Positions 34,370-44,172 are shown, numbered from the stretch's first letter. The stretch is DNA of 64,000 nucleotides from an uncultured Roseibium sp. (GCF_963675985.1 NZ_OY780958.1:806001-870000), one strand, 5' to 3'. The notes: generated by a model not told the origin, from the sequence alone. Translations and numbers: made by a program.

Positions 34370-35296
34370 TTACGTCAGCAGATACAGCATCAGCGGGATG
34401 GTCACCATTGCCGCGACCGTCTGCAGGGTCAGGATTTCCGCCATCAGTTTGGCGTCGCCACCCATCTGCTTGGCAAGCACATAGGCGCTGCCGGCGGAAG
34501 GGACGCTGGCAGCAATGATCGTGGCGGCAAGGGCCGGACCGGTGACGCCGAACACCATTGCAAAACCGGCGGCCAGCAGCGGCATGCCCAGGAGACGGAG
34601 CAGGGTGCCCGACGTCAGGGCCGGACCGGGGCGGCGGAGTGCTGCGAGATCGAGCCCCGCCCCGACGCAAATGATGGCGACCGGCAGGGCGGCTCTTCCG
34701 AGGATGGCGAGTGTGGACTGAACGATGGTCGGGACCGGCACGCCGGAGAGATTGACAGCCAATCCTGCCAGAATGGAGAGAATGAACGGGTTGGTGTAGA
34801 GATCGCGCAGGATTTTTGCCGCCGTCGGCGGCTCGCCGTCCGCGTAGCGAGACAGCACCAGCACGCATATTACATTCAGGATCGGGATCATGACCACCAT
34901 GGCGACGGCGACCAATGCGACCCCGTTGGCCCCGATGACCTCGGCCGCGACCGCCAGCGCGATAAAGCCGTTCCAGCGCAGGACACCCTGAAAGATGGAG
35001 GTAAAGCGCGGACCGGTGATGCCCCATACGCTCAGGAACAGCGGCCGGAGCGCCAGCATGAAGACAGCCATGATGATGACCGCCGAAAGCAGGGTGGCCC
35101 CCATGGAAAGGGTCGGCAGGCTGGAAAAGTCCATCAGCGCGATGGTCTTGAACAGGATCGCCGGGAACAGCACGAAATAGGTCAGCCGCTCGATGCCGTG
35201 CCACTGATCGCCGGAAATGAGACCGGTGCGCGCGATCAGGTAACCGGTCGCGATCACCAGAATGACCGGCAGCAGCGCGTGGATCGTCATCAGCAT
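34370..35296 (-). CDS. AEC family transporter
   Basis: A 308-residue inner-membrane protein with about ten helices, matching the auxin efflux carrier (AEC) family in length and in the segments ARTGLISGDQWHGIERLTYF and TLQTVAAMVTIPL. Bacterial members transport organic acids or amino acids; the substrate here is not predictable. The start directly abuts the ruvX stop, so the two are co-transcribed. Confidence 0.9.
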   Translation of the reverse strand: MLMTIHALLPVILVIATGYLIARTGLISGDQWHGIERLTYFVLFPAILFKTIALMDFSSLPTLSMGATLLSAVIIMAVFMLALRPLFLSVWGITGPRFTSIFQGVLRWNGFIALAVAAEVIGANGVALVAVAMVVMIPILNVICVLVLSRYADGEPPTAAKILRDLYTNPFILSILAGLAVNLSGVPVPTIVQSTLAILGRAALPVAIICVGAGLDLAALRRPGPALTSGTLLRLLGMPLLAAGFAMVFGVTGPALAATIIAASVPSAGSAYVLAKQMGGDAKLMAEILTLQTVAAMVTIPLMLYLLT

Positions 35297-35779
35297 CTAT
35301 TGGATCCCCATATGCCCGAGCCGATCGAGGAAGCCCTGCAGAATGTACGCAGCGGCCATCTTGTCGACGACTTCCGCACGCCGCGCCCGGCTGGAATCGG
35401 CTTCCAGCAGGGTGCGGGTCACGGCGGCGGTCGACAGGCGTTCGTCCCAAAGCGTCATGGGCAGGGCCGTCTTCTGGGCCAGGTTGCGGGCGAAGGCGCG
35501 GGTGGCCTGGGCGCGGGGGCCCTCGGTACCGTCCATGTTGAGCGGCAGGCCGAGAACGATGCCGCCGACCTGTTGTTCAGCACAGATCTGAAGCAGGCGT
35601 TCGGCGTCGAGGGTGAATTTCTTGCGCCGGATAGTTTCCATCGGGCTTGCGATGCCCCGGCCGAGATCGGAGAGGGCAAGGCCGATGGTCTTGGTGCCCA
35701 GGTCGAGGCCGATCAGGCGGCCGGCGGGCGGCAGGGCTGCCAGAAAATCATCGAGGAGAAGGGTCGGATCGGATGCCAT
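35297..35779 (-). CDS. ruvX: Putative pre-16S rRNA nuclease / Holliday junction resolvase-like YqgF
   Basis: A 160-residue RNase H-fold protein with the YqgF signature IGLDLGTKTIGLALSD at about residues 23-38 (first catalytic aspartate), GLPLNMDGTEGP near 97 and the C-terminal DKMAAAYILQGFLD. YqgF matures the 5' end of 16S rRNA in E. coli. It is the first gene of a two-gene unit with the AEC transporter. Confidence 0.94.
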   Translation of the reverse strand: MASDPTLLLDDFLAALPPAGRLIGLDLGTKTIGLALSDLGRGIASPMETIRRKKFTLDAERLLQICAEQQVGGIVLGLPLNMDGTEGPRAQATRAFARNLAQKTALPMTLWDERLSTAAVTRTLLEADSSRARRAEVVDKMAAAYILQGFLDRLGHMGIQ

Positions 35780-35826
35780 GGCCCGGCTTTATCAGCAGTC
35801 ACGGACCTGTGCCAGCCCGGATAGCC

Positions 35827-38235
35827 TCAAACGGCCTCCTTCAGCCGTTCGTGATAGGCCTCGACAGCCTTGTCGGACTGGTGTTCCAGCCAGTCGACCA
35901 GGGTATCGATCGGCATGCCGGCGGCAAAATAGTAGCCCTGCAGGCAATTGGCCCCGATGCGGGTGGCGAATTCTGCGTGCTGCAGTGTCTCCACGCCTTC
36001 GGCGATGGTCCTGCAGCCGAGTTCACTGGCCATGGTCATGATGGCTTCCAGGATGGAACGGGTGCGGCTGTCATCGAAGGCGCCGACGATGATGGACCGA
36101 TCGATCTTGAGGAAGTCGACCGGCAATTGCGCCAGCCGGGCGATGTTGGAATAGCCCTTGCCGAAATCGTCGATGGAAACCGTGTAGCCGCGCTCGTGCA
36201 GTTCCAGAAAAGTCTTCACCGCCCTGTCCTCGGACACGAAAAGGGCGTCCTCGGTTACCTCGATCTCGAGGCGGGAGGGATCGAAATCGAGCCGCGCGCG
36301 GATCGCGTCGATGGAGGAGACGAAGTCGGGGGCGACGAAGTGCCTGGAACCGATGTTGACCGACATGAAGAGGTCGCAGCCGGTGCCGGCAAGGCGCTTG
36401 TAGTCGGTCATGGCCCGTTCGACAGCCCATTCGCCCAGGCGCGCCATGGCCGGGGAGTCGCTGATGGCGGGGATCCAGATGCCGGGCAACAGGCGACCGT
36501 GCTGGGGGTGATCCCAGCGCACCAGGGCCTCCACGCCGCAGACTTTCTGACGGCGGGCGCAGATCTTGGGCTGGTATTCCAGCACAAGTTCATTGTTTTC
36601 GATGGCGGTGATCAGGTTTCGGCGTATTTCCGCGACCGACTGGGTGCCGATGCCGGGGCTGTAGATCTCCGACCTGTTCTTGCCGCTCACCTTGGCATGG
36701 TACATGGCGATGTCGGCACGCTTGATCAATTCCTCAAGGTCCGATCCATAGCGGGGGAAGCGGACGCATCCGATGCTGGCGCTGGAATTGGAAATGAAGG
36801 GGAGCTCCGGCACGGGCGTCGTCAGTTCGTTCCTGAGGGTGTTGAGGAACGCCTCGATCGCATCTTCCTCGTGAAGACCCGGCACGATGATAACGAATTC
36901 ATCCCCGCCGATGCGGGCAACGACCGGATCGCCGCTCTTGCCGTCGAGCGCCCGTTCCGCCCGCAAAACGCCGGTCGCGACCGTGAGCTTGCGGGCGCAG
37001 GCTTTCAGGAAGAGATCGCCGACGTCCCGACCATGGATATCATTGACTTCCTTGAAGTTGTCGAGATCGACCAGGATCAGGACGCCATCTTGGGCAGACT
37101 TGTCCGTCTCTTCCAGTATGGGGGCCGCAAGTGCCTGCAGGCGCAACCGGTTGGGCAGGCCGGTGACAGTGTCGGTATAAGCGAGGGTCTCGATCCGCTT
37201 GCCGGCCTTGGTCACGCGGCGGACCATGACGTTGTAGCTGTTGCGGAAATCGACGATCTCGGTGAAGGGGATCAAGCCGATGTCGCCGCGGATGGTATTG
37301 AGCTGCCGGTGGCGGGCGTTCAGCGTCATCTTCTCGACCAGCTTTTCAAGCGGTGCGGAAATGGAGCGCGCCAGCACAAAGCCGAGCAAAAGGGTAATCC
37401 CGAGGCCCGCTGCGATCGCCAGAAGCACAGAGGTCAGGTTGGCGTAGACCTTGTCGTAGATTTCGGAGACCGGTTGCGGAACCATGACACCCCAGCCCGG
37501 ACCGGGGACCGAGGTCAGGCCGGCGATCATGTCGCCCTTCATGGCAGGGGAGTAGAATCGTTCGATGCCGGTCTCGCCGTTCATCATCCGCTTGACAGCG
37601 GAAACCTTGGCGATGTTCTTGCGGCTGGTAACCCAGTCCGCCTTCGGGTGAGCGAGGACGTTGCCGGACTGGTCGACAATCGCGGCGTGGCCCTTGATGC
37701 CGAAAGCGATGCTGCGGCCGAGCGAAACGAAATAACTGGTGCTGATCTGGCCCACCGAAAGATAGGAGCCGTGGTCCCTGACCATGAAGATGACATTCCG
37801 GCCATCCCTATCGGCGCGCACGCCGGTGAAAGTGGTGCGGTCGGTCACGGCGATGGACTTTAGATCGGAGAAAAGACCAGCCGGCAGATTGGACTTTTCG
37901 CCGCCGGGGTCGACCTCGAGTTTCTCCAGGATCCGGCCATCCCGGCTGTCGACATTCAGCACGCACAGCATGTCGAGCCGACGCAGCAGTCGGGTCATGC
38001 CGGGCATTTCCGTTCCGGATGACAGAGAAGAGCTGACGGATTCGAACGCTGCGACCACGTCCTGATGATAGCGCTCCAGCGCGAAGCCGAGATTGCGCGC
38101 GATCAGGAGATGGCGGTCCTTGACATCCGCGAATTCCTGATCGACGCCGTCATGGTAGGACCACGCGCAGAAAATCAGCGACGGTACAAGCGTTGCAATC
38201 AGGAACGACAAAATCAGAAAGCTTCTGATTTTCAT
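35827..38235 (-). CDS. Membrane GGDEF-EAL protein with dCache sensor
   Basis: An 802-residue cyclic-di-GMP enzyme. TM1 is at about 5-27, a periplasmic dCache sensor at about 30-270, TM2 at about 275-297, a HAMP-like linker, then GGDEF and EAL domains. The synthase motif is intact (RIGGDEFVII) and so is the hydrolase motif (VEALVRW, plus DDFGKGYS), so either or both activities are possible. Signals are sensed outside the membrane. It starts at the ATG at 38235 behind AAGAGGGG. The upstream spacer has a near-CtrA sequence, TTTA-N7-TTAA (38321-38335). Confidence 0.94.
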   Translation of the reverse strand: MKIRSFLILSFLIATLVPSLIFCAWSYHDGVDQEFADVKDRHLLIARNLGFALERYHQDVVAAFESVSSSLSSGTEMPGMTRLLRRLDMLCVLNVDSRDGRILEKLEVDPGGEKSNLPAGLFSDLKSIAVTDRTTFTGVRADRDGRNVIFMVRDHGSYLSVGQISTSYFVSLGRSIAFGIKGHAAIVDQSGNVLAHPKADWVTSRKNIAKVSAVKRMMNGETGIERFYSPAMKGDMIAGLTSVPGPGWGVMVPQPVSEIYDKVYANLTSVLLAIAAGLGITLLLGFVLARSISAPLEKLVEKMTLNARHRQLNTIRGDIGLIPFTEIVDFRNSYNVMVRRVTKAGKRIETLAYTDTVTGLPNRLRLQALAAPILEETDKSAQDGVLILVDLDNFKEVNDIHGRDVGDLFLKACARKLTVATGVLRAERALDGKSGDPVVARIGGDEFVIIVPGLHEEDAIEAFLNTLRNELTTPVPELPFISNSSASIGCVRFPRYGSDLEELIKRADIAMYHAKVSGKNRSEIYSPGIGTQSVAEIRRNLITAIENNELVLEYQPKICARRQKVCGVEALVRWDHPQHGRLLPGIWIPAISDSPAMARLGEWAVERAMTDYKRLAGTGCDLFMSVNIGSRHFVAPDFVSSIDAIRARLDFDPSRLEIEVTEDALFVSEDRAVKTFLELHERGYTVSIDDFGKGYSNIARLAQLPVDFLKIDRSIIVGAFDDSRTRSILEAIMTMASELGCRTIAEGVETLQHAEFATRIGANCLQGYYFAAGMPIDTLVDWLEHQSDKAVEAYHERLKEAV

Positions 38236-38503
38236 CAAGAGAACCCCTCTTCCGAAACATGCGGATGGCAAGGGTATAATGCCCTGTGTACCCAAGCGGT
38301 TCCTTAACTTAGGCGGGAAATTTATCTCGTGTTAAACAAAGGATAAATGCAGTCCGCGCAATTCGAACGGCCCGAGCGGGGTGTGCGCTTTATCTTCCGC
38401 CATCCGGCACCCTGCCGGGGATTGTCGACTAATTTTCATTGGATTTTCCCGTCCCGTATCGGCCATGGTGCGCACCGGTCAATACAACAAGGAGGTTTTG
38501 GAG

Positions 38504-39211
38504 ATGAAACTCACCTGGTACGGTCATTCCGCGTTCAAAATGGAAATTGCAGGCGCGTCGATCCTGATCGATCCGTTCCTCACCGGAAACCCGAAGTTTC
38601 CCGAAAATCTGACGGTGGATCAGGTCGCCGAAGGGGTGACCCATGTGCTTCTGACCCACGGGCACGACGATCATATCGGCGACAGTCTGGACATCTGCAA
38701 GAAAACGGGCGCGCAGCTGACCGCGAATTACGAGATCTGCATGTGGGCCAACGGCAAGGGCGTGGAGAACATCAACCCGATGAATTCCGGCGGCTTCCTT
38801 GATGTTGGTCCGTTCAAGGTCGGCCTGACCGTGGCGCATCATTCGTCGGCGTCTTCGGTAGACGGCGACGGCTTCAAATACATGGGTAACCCGCACGGAC
38901 TGATCGTGGCGGCGCCGAACGAGCCGGTGCTCTATCACATGGGCGACACGGACATCTTTTCCGACATGGCCCTGGTCAACGAGATCTACGGGCCCAAGGT
39001 CGGGATCGTGCCTGTCGGTGACCGGTTCACCATGGGCGGAAAGAGTGCAGCACTTGCCTGCAATCGTTTTTTTGATTTCGACACCATCATCCCATGCCAC
39101 TACGGCACATTCCCGATCCTGGATCAGAACGCGGATGCATTCATCGGGGCGCTGGGCGCGGCGGCCTCCAAGGTGAAGCTGCCGAAACCGGGCGACACGG
39201 TCGAGGCCTAA
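38504..39211 (+). CDS. UPF0173 metal-dependent hydrolase (metallo-beta-lactamase fold)
   Basis: A 235-residue cytosolic protein of the UPF0173/UlaG-like family. The metal-binding motif THGHDDHIGD near residue 52 has the HxHxDH pattern, with WYGHSAF near the start, VGLTVAHHSS near 108 and MGDTDIF and HYGTFPIL for further ligands. The reaction is not established. The ATG at 38504 has an AAGGAGG site eight bases upstream. A weak hairpin (CGGCTCG/CGAGCCG, about 39238-39270) follows it. Confidence 0.9.
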   Translation: MKLTWYGHSAFKMEIAGASILIDPFLTGNPKFPENLTVDQVAEGVTHVLLTHGHDDHIGDSLDICKKTGAQLTANYEICMWANGKGVENINPMNSGGFLDVGPFKVGLTVAHHSSASSVDGDGFKYMGNPHGLIVAAPNEPVLYHMGDTDIFSDMALVNEIYGPKVGIVPVGDRFTMGGKSAALACNRFFDFDTIIPCHYGTFPILDQNADAFIGALGAAASKVKLPKPGDTVEA

Positions 39212-39307
39212 AGGCGCGTCCGGAAGTGCGCTCATGACGGCTCGTTCCCTTTCAGGCGGGGGCGAGCCGTTGTGTTCATCAAATGACGTCATGAAAGCAT
39301 TTTGAGC

Positions 39308-41074
39308 GTGGCTGAGCGGTTGGCGGACATTATCGATCGGGTGAGGGGCATCCTCGCGACGGGCCGCTTTCTGGCGGCCTATGACGAGGCGATCTCGGGT
39401 CTCGCGCTATATCCGGCCGATCCGGAACTGAGCTACAACGCCGTTCTGGCGATTGCACGGGCTGGGGCGACGGAACGGGCGATGGAGCTTTACCGGGGCC
39501 TTAACCTGCAAGAGCTGCCCGTCGAAGATCCGAAGCTGAAGCTCGATATCGGTGCGCTCTGGGCCCGCCTTCACAAGGATCTGGGCCTGCGGGCGCGAGG
39601 CAAAGAGGCGCGGGACCATTTCCAGGCATCCGCCGATGCCTATCTGCAGGTGTTCGAACAAACCGGCGACGCCTATCCGGCCATCAATGCGGCGGCGCTC
39701 TACTGCTGGATCGGGGAGACGGAGCAGGCGGAAGATCTCGCTTCCCGATGCGTTGCCGACTGCGAAAGCAAGACCGACTACTATTCGCTTGCAACGTTGG
39801 CAGAAGCTTGTCTGATCCTGAGGCAACCGGACAGGACAACGGAAACGCTTACCCGGGCCGCAGGTCTCGGCGCCGGCCGGGCTGAAATGGCGACCACGCG
39901 GCGGCAATTGAAAAAGACCTGTCAGGTCCTCGGACTGGATGAGGATCTTCTGTCGCCGCTGACGCGCGGTCCGATTGTCCGTTATCTCGGGCATATGCCC
40001 TGGCCGGACCTCGACGAGTCGGGCGAGGGGATCCTGAAACAGCGGATCGGCGAATTCATTGCCGAAAATCGGGTCGAAACCGCCTATGGCGCGCTTGCGG
40101 CGGGCGTCGACATACTTGCGGCGGAGGTCATGATTGCCATGGGGGTCGAGCTCCACGTCGTTCTCCCTTTCGAAATCGAGGCGTTCCTTGCCGTCTCCGT
40201 TCTGCCGTTCGGCGGCACCTGGCGCGCGCGGTTCGATGCCTGTCTGGCGGCTGCCAGAAGCGTTTCGTACTCCGCATCCGGCGGGCAACCCGCGGACGGC
40301 GCCAGTTTCCGCTATTGCAGCGCCTATACGCGGGGCGTGGCGGCCCTGCAGGCGCAAGCCACCGACGCCGAACTGCATCAGCTTGCCGTCTGGAACGGGA
40401 CGCCTGTCAGGAAACCCGGCGGCACGCTGGATGACATTCTGATCTGGCATGGCCAGTCACGGCCGCAAACGGTCCTCACCACAAGCGGGGAGCTGGTTCG
40501 GCCCGAGGCCTTGCCGGATGTGTCCCCCGTCTCTGGTGATGGCGATCGTGAGATCCGGGCAGTCCTGTTCGCGGATTTCGCCGGTTTCAGCAAGCTGAAA
40601 GAAGCGGAAATCGGACCGTTTTTATCCCGAAGCCTGGCGGTCGTCGCCGAAGTGGCGGCGCAGTATGAGACCAGCATCCTTTGCCGCAACACCTGGGGCG
40701 ACGGCATCTTCCTCGTGCTCGATAAGGTGGAGACGGCAGCACGGCTGGCCCGGGACATCCTGGAAGCGCTGTCCGGCCCGGCTGAGGTGGAAGCCGGGCG
40801 TCTGCCGATCCGGATTGGCCTCCACGTGGCCCCGATGTCGCGGATCGCGGATCCTCTGACGGGCAGAACCACCTATGTCGGTGCGGAAATCTCCAAGGCG
40901 TCCCGGATCGAGCCGATCGTGCCGGTAAACAGCATCTACGCGACAGAAGCCTGCGCGGGCGCGCTTGCCCTTTCCGGCGAGCGAACGGTGCAGAGTGAAT
41001 ACATGGGCATGGTGGACCTCGCCAAGTCGGCCGGGATGATCCCGATCTTCCGGCTAAGGGCGTTAGGGAGCTGA
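39308..41074 (+). CDS. TPR-SLOG-class III nucleotidyl cyclase fusion protein
   Basis: A 588-residue soluble protein. The N-terminal third is helical and TPR-like, resembling the TRAFs-binding (DUF4071) region. The middle (about 215-375) looks like a SLOG nucleotide-binding domain, with TAYGALAAGVDILAAE near 260 and LHVVLPFEIEAFLAVSV near 285. The end (about 420-588) is an adenylate/guanylate cyclase domain with VLFADFAGFSKLKE (metal aspartates), NTWGDGIFLV and IRIGLHVAP. The catalytic aspartates appear kept; substrate-defining residues were not resolved. The start is probably the GTG at 39308; a TTG at 39302 is possible. It is transcribed alone. Function is unknown; a stress or nucleotide-signalling role is inference. 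Confidence 0.8.
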   Translation: MAERLADIIDRVRGILATGRFLAAYDEAISGLALYPADPELSYNAVLAIARAGATERAMELYRGLNLQELPVEDPKLKLDIGALWARLHKDLGLRARGKEARDHFQASADAYLQVFEQTGDAYPAINAAALYCWIGETEQAEDLASRCVADCESKTDYYSLATLAEACLILRQPDRTTETLTRAAGLGAGRAEMATTRRQLKKTCQVLGLDEDLLSPLTRGPIVRYLGHMPWPDLDESGEGILKQRIGEFIAENRVETAYGALAAGVDILAAEVMIAMGVELHVVLPFEIEAFLAVSVLPFGGTWRARFDACLAAARSVSYSASGGQPADGASFRYCSAYTRGVAALQAQATDAELHQLAVWNGTPVRKPGGTLDDILIWHGQSRPQTVLTTSGELVRPEALPDVSPVSGDGDREIRAVLFADFAGFSKLKEAEIGPFLSRSLAVVAEVAAQYETSILCRNTWGDGIFLVLDKVETAARLARDILEALSGPAEVEAGRLPIRIGLHVAPMSRIADPLTGRTTYVGAEISKASRIEPIVPVNSIYATEACAGALALSGERTVQSEYMGMVDLAKSAGMIPIFRLRALGS

Positions 41075-41147
41075 AACCGGTTCGTCGTCGCGGCGGTCTG
41101 TCGCCACGAATCCGCTTTGCCCGGTAATCGATACTCCGGTGGCGTCC

Positions 41148-42059
41148 TCAGGCGGTCGTCATATATGCGGCTGTGACCACCTGTCCGCCCAATCCCCGTT
41201 GCTGGGGATGGGGCCGTGTCTCCAGGGACTGAAGCAGCAGGCTTTCATCCTCTTCGTTCGCCAACTCATGGCTCCAGACCCGAAATCCGGTGAGTTCGTA
41301 GTTGCCGAAGGAGGTTACCATCGCGACGTCGGAGGCATCGTGGCCCCGAACCATCAGGATCCGGCCGATTCTGGGGACGTTGTATCGGGCATCGCAGGTA
41401 TGCCATTCGCCCTCCATAAACACTTCGAACCAGGCGCAGAAGTCATCAAACCCGGCGTCGGGAACCCCGATGTCTCCCAGATAACCGCTGGCATAGCGCG
41501 CGGGAATGTTCATAGCCCGGCACAGGCTGATCGCCAGATGGGCGAAGTCACGGCAAACGCCCGTCTTTTCGGCAAGCACGTTGCCTGCGGTCTTGTCCGG
41601 GCGGCCGAATTTGTAGTTGAACGTGACGTGGGCGTGAACGAAATCGCAGATCGCCTGAACCCGCGGCCATCCCGCTTCGGTCCAGCCGAATTGCTTCCAG
41701 GCAAAATCTCCCAAGAGGTCGGAATCGCAATAGCGGCTGGCCACAAGATAGGTCAGCGTCTCGTTCGGCAGATCCTGCAACCGGGCCTGACGCAGGCCCG
41801 GCTGGACCCTGTCCGGCAATCCGTCCACCTCCACAATCGAATCCGACCAGAACGTCGAAACGCCCGCGGGCGCGGTCGCGCGGGTCACGCGGTTTCCGAA
41901 CAGGTCGGTATATTCCGACAAGTCGTCCACGCTGGAATTGCGGACATAATCCGACCCGATCATTCTTCCGGCAAACGTACTGTGAACCGAGAGGGCCAGC
42001 AGCATCGGGACCGGGACGGGGCAAGTGACGGTGATTTCGAATCCAATCCGTATGAGCAA
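41148..42059 (-). CDS. Transglutaminase-like protein lacking the catalytic histidine
   Basis: About 303 residues. The transglutaminase-like core has the nucleophile cysteine in KTGVCRDFAHLAISLCRAM. The segment where the catalytic His normally sits (HAWFE) reads DDFCAWFEVFM, with Cys in its place, followed by CDARYNVPRIGR with the Asp. A C-terminal tail of unknown role follows. The start is uncertain: a TTG at 42059 behind AAGGA fits the family N-terminus (IRIGFEITVTCP), while a longer frame would run into the divergent gene. It may be a protease or amidase, or a non-catalytic partner of its divergent neighbour. Confidence 0.8.
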   Translation of the reverse strand: MLIRIGFEITVTCPVPVPMLLALSVHSTFAGRMIGSDYVRNSSVDDLSEYTDLFGNRVTRATAPAGVSTFWSDSIVEVDGLPDRVQPGLRQARLQDLPNETLTYLVASRYCDSDLLGDFAWKQFGWTEAGWPRVQAICDFVHAHVTFNYKFGRPDKTAGNVLAEKTGVCRDFAHLAISLCRAMNIPARYASGYLGDIGVPDAGFDDFCAWFEVFMEGEWHTCDARYNVPRIGRILMVRGHDASDVAMVTSFGNYELTGFRVWSHELANEEDESLLLQSLETRPHPQQRGLGGQVVTAAYMTTA

Positions 42060-42158
42060 GACGATTGTCCTTGTGTGCGAGGGGATTAGCGTCCAAGCTG
42101 AAGAGCTTCCAAAGCCACGGACAATCGGCGGCGACATGCGGCGGCGACAAAGGTTCAA

Positions 42159-43055
42159 ATGACAAATGCCATTCGCGTCGTACACACTACACGATATCTC
42201 TACAGCCAACCGGTAAAATTTGGTCCTCACCGGTTATTGCTGCGACCAAGGGACGGACACGACCTGCGGCTTGTCTCGTCGGCGATTGCCATTTCGCCGG
42301 AACCCCGCCTGCGCTGGCATTTCGATACGTTCGGCAACTCCGTTGCCACTGCGGAGTTTTCCGCACCTGCCGATTGCCTGGAAATCAGAAGCGAGCTCCT
42401 GATCAGGCGGTTTTCGCACGAGGATTTCCTTGTCTCGGTCGACCGGACCGGAAGCGCCTATCCGTTTGTCTATTCCAGCGAGGACCTGATCGACCTCGCG
42501 CCGTTTATCGCGCTCGAAAATCCTCAGGAACGCTCAAAACTGGCTGCCTGGCTGGAGCGGGACGCCGGCAAGGCACCAGATGAGGTGTTCGCTTTTCTTC
42601 GAAACCTCTCCGATACCATCAACGACAGGCTGTCCTATATCCGCCGCGAAAGGATGGGCACTCAAAGTGCCGGCACCACGATCGACACAGGAACCGGCAG
42701 TTGCCGTGATTTCGCATTTCTGTTCATGGAGGCCGCGCGGCATTACGGGTTCGCCGCCAGATTTGTGACGGGCTACCTCAATAGCGCGTCGGACAACGGC
42801 CAGGAACACACGGGCGGCGGATCGACCCATGCCTGGGCGGAGGTTTACTTGCCGGAGGAAGGTTGGGTGGAGTTCGACCCGACCAATCGCATCATCGGCA
42901 GCCCGGACCTGATCCGCGTTGCGGTCACCCGGACGCCGTATCAGGCAATCCCGATCAGCGGCACCTATGACCAGCGGTTCGGCACGCTCTTCCACGGGAT
43001 GGAGGTCGATGTCCGGGTCGCGAGTGAACCCTATGATCCGTCCGGACCTCTTTAG
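42159..43055 (+). CDS. Transglutaminase-like protease/amidase family protein
   Basis: A 298-residue protein with an N-terminal beta domain (HTTRYLYSQPVKFGPHRLLL, typical of bacterial transglutaminase-N) and a catalytic core with Cys (TGSCRDFAFLFMEAAR), His (STHAWAEVYLP) and Asp (EFDPTN) in the right order. No signal peptide is evident. These proteins are probably cysteine proteases or amidases; no substrate is known. It is divergent from a second transglutaminase-like gene 100 bases away. Confidence 0.9.
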   Translation: MTNAIRVVHTTRYLYSQPVKFGPHRLLLRPRDGHDLRLVSSAIAISPEPRLRWHFDTFGNSVATAEFSAPADCLEIRSELLIRRFSHEDFLVSVDRTGSAYPFVYSSEDLIDLAPFIALENPQERSKLAAWLERDAGKAPDEVFAFLRNLSDTINDRLSYIRRERMGTQSAGTTIDTGTGSCRDFAFLFMEAARHYGFAARFVTGYLNSASDNGQEHTGGGSTHAWAEVYLPEEGWVEFDPTNRIIGSPDLIRVAVTRTPYQAIPISGTYDQRFGTLFHGMEVDVRVASEPYDPSGPL

Positions 43056-43091
43056 GGCGTCACCAGTGCTTCAAAGTTAGCGCCCGATGCT

Positions 43092-44123
43092 CTAGATCCC
43101 GCCCGCTCGCGCCTGCCGGAAGGACACCATCCGTCCGGTGGTTTCGTCCCACAGGACGAGCTTCACGCATTTGAGGCTCTGCAGCAGGGTGATACGGCTG
43201 ACATTACGCAGTTCGGGATGATCCCGCAGGACTTCCGGCAGACGGTAGAAGGGAATTTTCGCAGCCAGGTGATGGATGTGATGAATGCCAATGTTGCCGG
43301 TGATCCAGCGCAACGGCTGGGGAAGGTCGTAGTGCGAACTGCCGTGCAACGCCGCGTGCTGGAAGTCCCAGTCGCCGTCTCCGGACCAGTGCGTTTCTTC
43401 GAACTGATGCTGGACGTAGAAGAGCCAGACCCCGGCACTGGCCGCCATCCATGTGATCGGAAGCTGGACCAGAAGAAACGGCCCGACGCCGATGAGCCAC
43501 ATCATGAGCAGGATAGGAAGGGCGATGCCCAGATTGGTGGTCAGGGTCGACACCCAGGGCTGAGCCCCGGAACGCATCAGACCGAGCGGCAGCCGATACT
43601 GGCAGACAAACAGCCACGAGGGACCGAGGCCGAACAGGATCAGCGGATGGCGGTAGAGCCAGTAGCGGACGCGGCCCAGCCAGGGTAGCTTCTGGTATTC
43701 GCGCACCGTCAGCGTTTCGACATCGCCGACCCCGCGCCGGTCCAAGTTTCCGGCCGATGCATGGTGGACCGCATGGGTGCGGCGCCAATAGTCATACGGA
43801 GTGAGCGTGAAAACGCCGATGATCCGGCCGATCCAGTTGTTGAGACTGCGCTGTTCGAACAAGGTGCCGTGGCCGCAATCGTGCTGCACAATAAACAGCC
43901 GCACCAGAAAGCCGGCGGCGGGAATCGTAAACAGCAGGCCCCACCATTGATCATTGACGATGGTAATGGCGGCCAAGGCCCACAGGGCTGCGAACGAAAA
44001 CACCGTCAGGGCGATTTCGATCGTGCTTCTGAGCGGACTTGGTTTCCGGTAACGCGCAAGAACCTGTACCCAGGAGCGCTTGCGTCCTGTCGCATCGGTG
44101 TTTGTGGAAGTCGCTGTCGTCAA
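43092..44123 (-). CDS. Fatty acid desaturase family protein
   Basis: A 343-residue membrane-bound di-iron enzyme. The three histidine boxes are present: HDCGHG (near residue 83), HAVHHAS (near 119) and HHIHHL (near 279), with four or more hydrophobic helices. It introduces double bonds or hydroxyls into acyl chains and helps adjust membrane fluidity. The start is taken as a TTG at 44123 behind GGTGGAAAG, because longer frames overlap the small gene upstream. It is last in a row with a cold-shock gene and a small basic protein. Confidence 0.87.
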   Translation of the reverse strand: MTTATSTNTDATGRKRSWVQVLARYRKPSPLRSTIEIALTVFSFAALWALAAITIVNDQWWGLLFTIPAAGFLVRLFIVQHDCGHGTLFEQRSLNNWIGRIIGVFTLTPYDYWRRTHAVHHASAGNLDRRGVGDVETLTVREYQKLPWLGRVRYWLYRHPLILFGLGPSWLFVCQYRLPLGLMRSGAQPWVSTLTTNLGIALPILLMMWLIGVGPFLLVQLPITWMAASAGVWLFYVQHQFEETHWSGDGDWDFQHAALHGSSHYDLPQPLRWITGNIGIHHIHHLAAKIPFYRLPEVLRDHPELRNVSRITLLQSLKCVKLVLWDETTGRMVSFRQARAGGI

Positions 44124-44172
44124 ATGCTTTCCACCTGAGTGTGTGCGCCCGGCGGTCTTCGGGAGATCGGCG

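Noticed and set aside
32859..35450. An 863-codon minus strand frame across the AidB-like, AEC and ruvX genes
   Set aside because: It runs antisense to one real gene and out of frame with two others, and its composition is not protein-like.
39237..39274. Terminator after the UPF0173 gene
   Set aside because: The stem is only seven base pairs with a long loop and a poor T-run (TTGTGTT); too weak to call.
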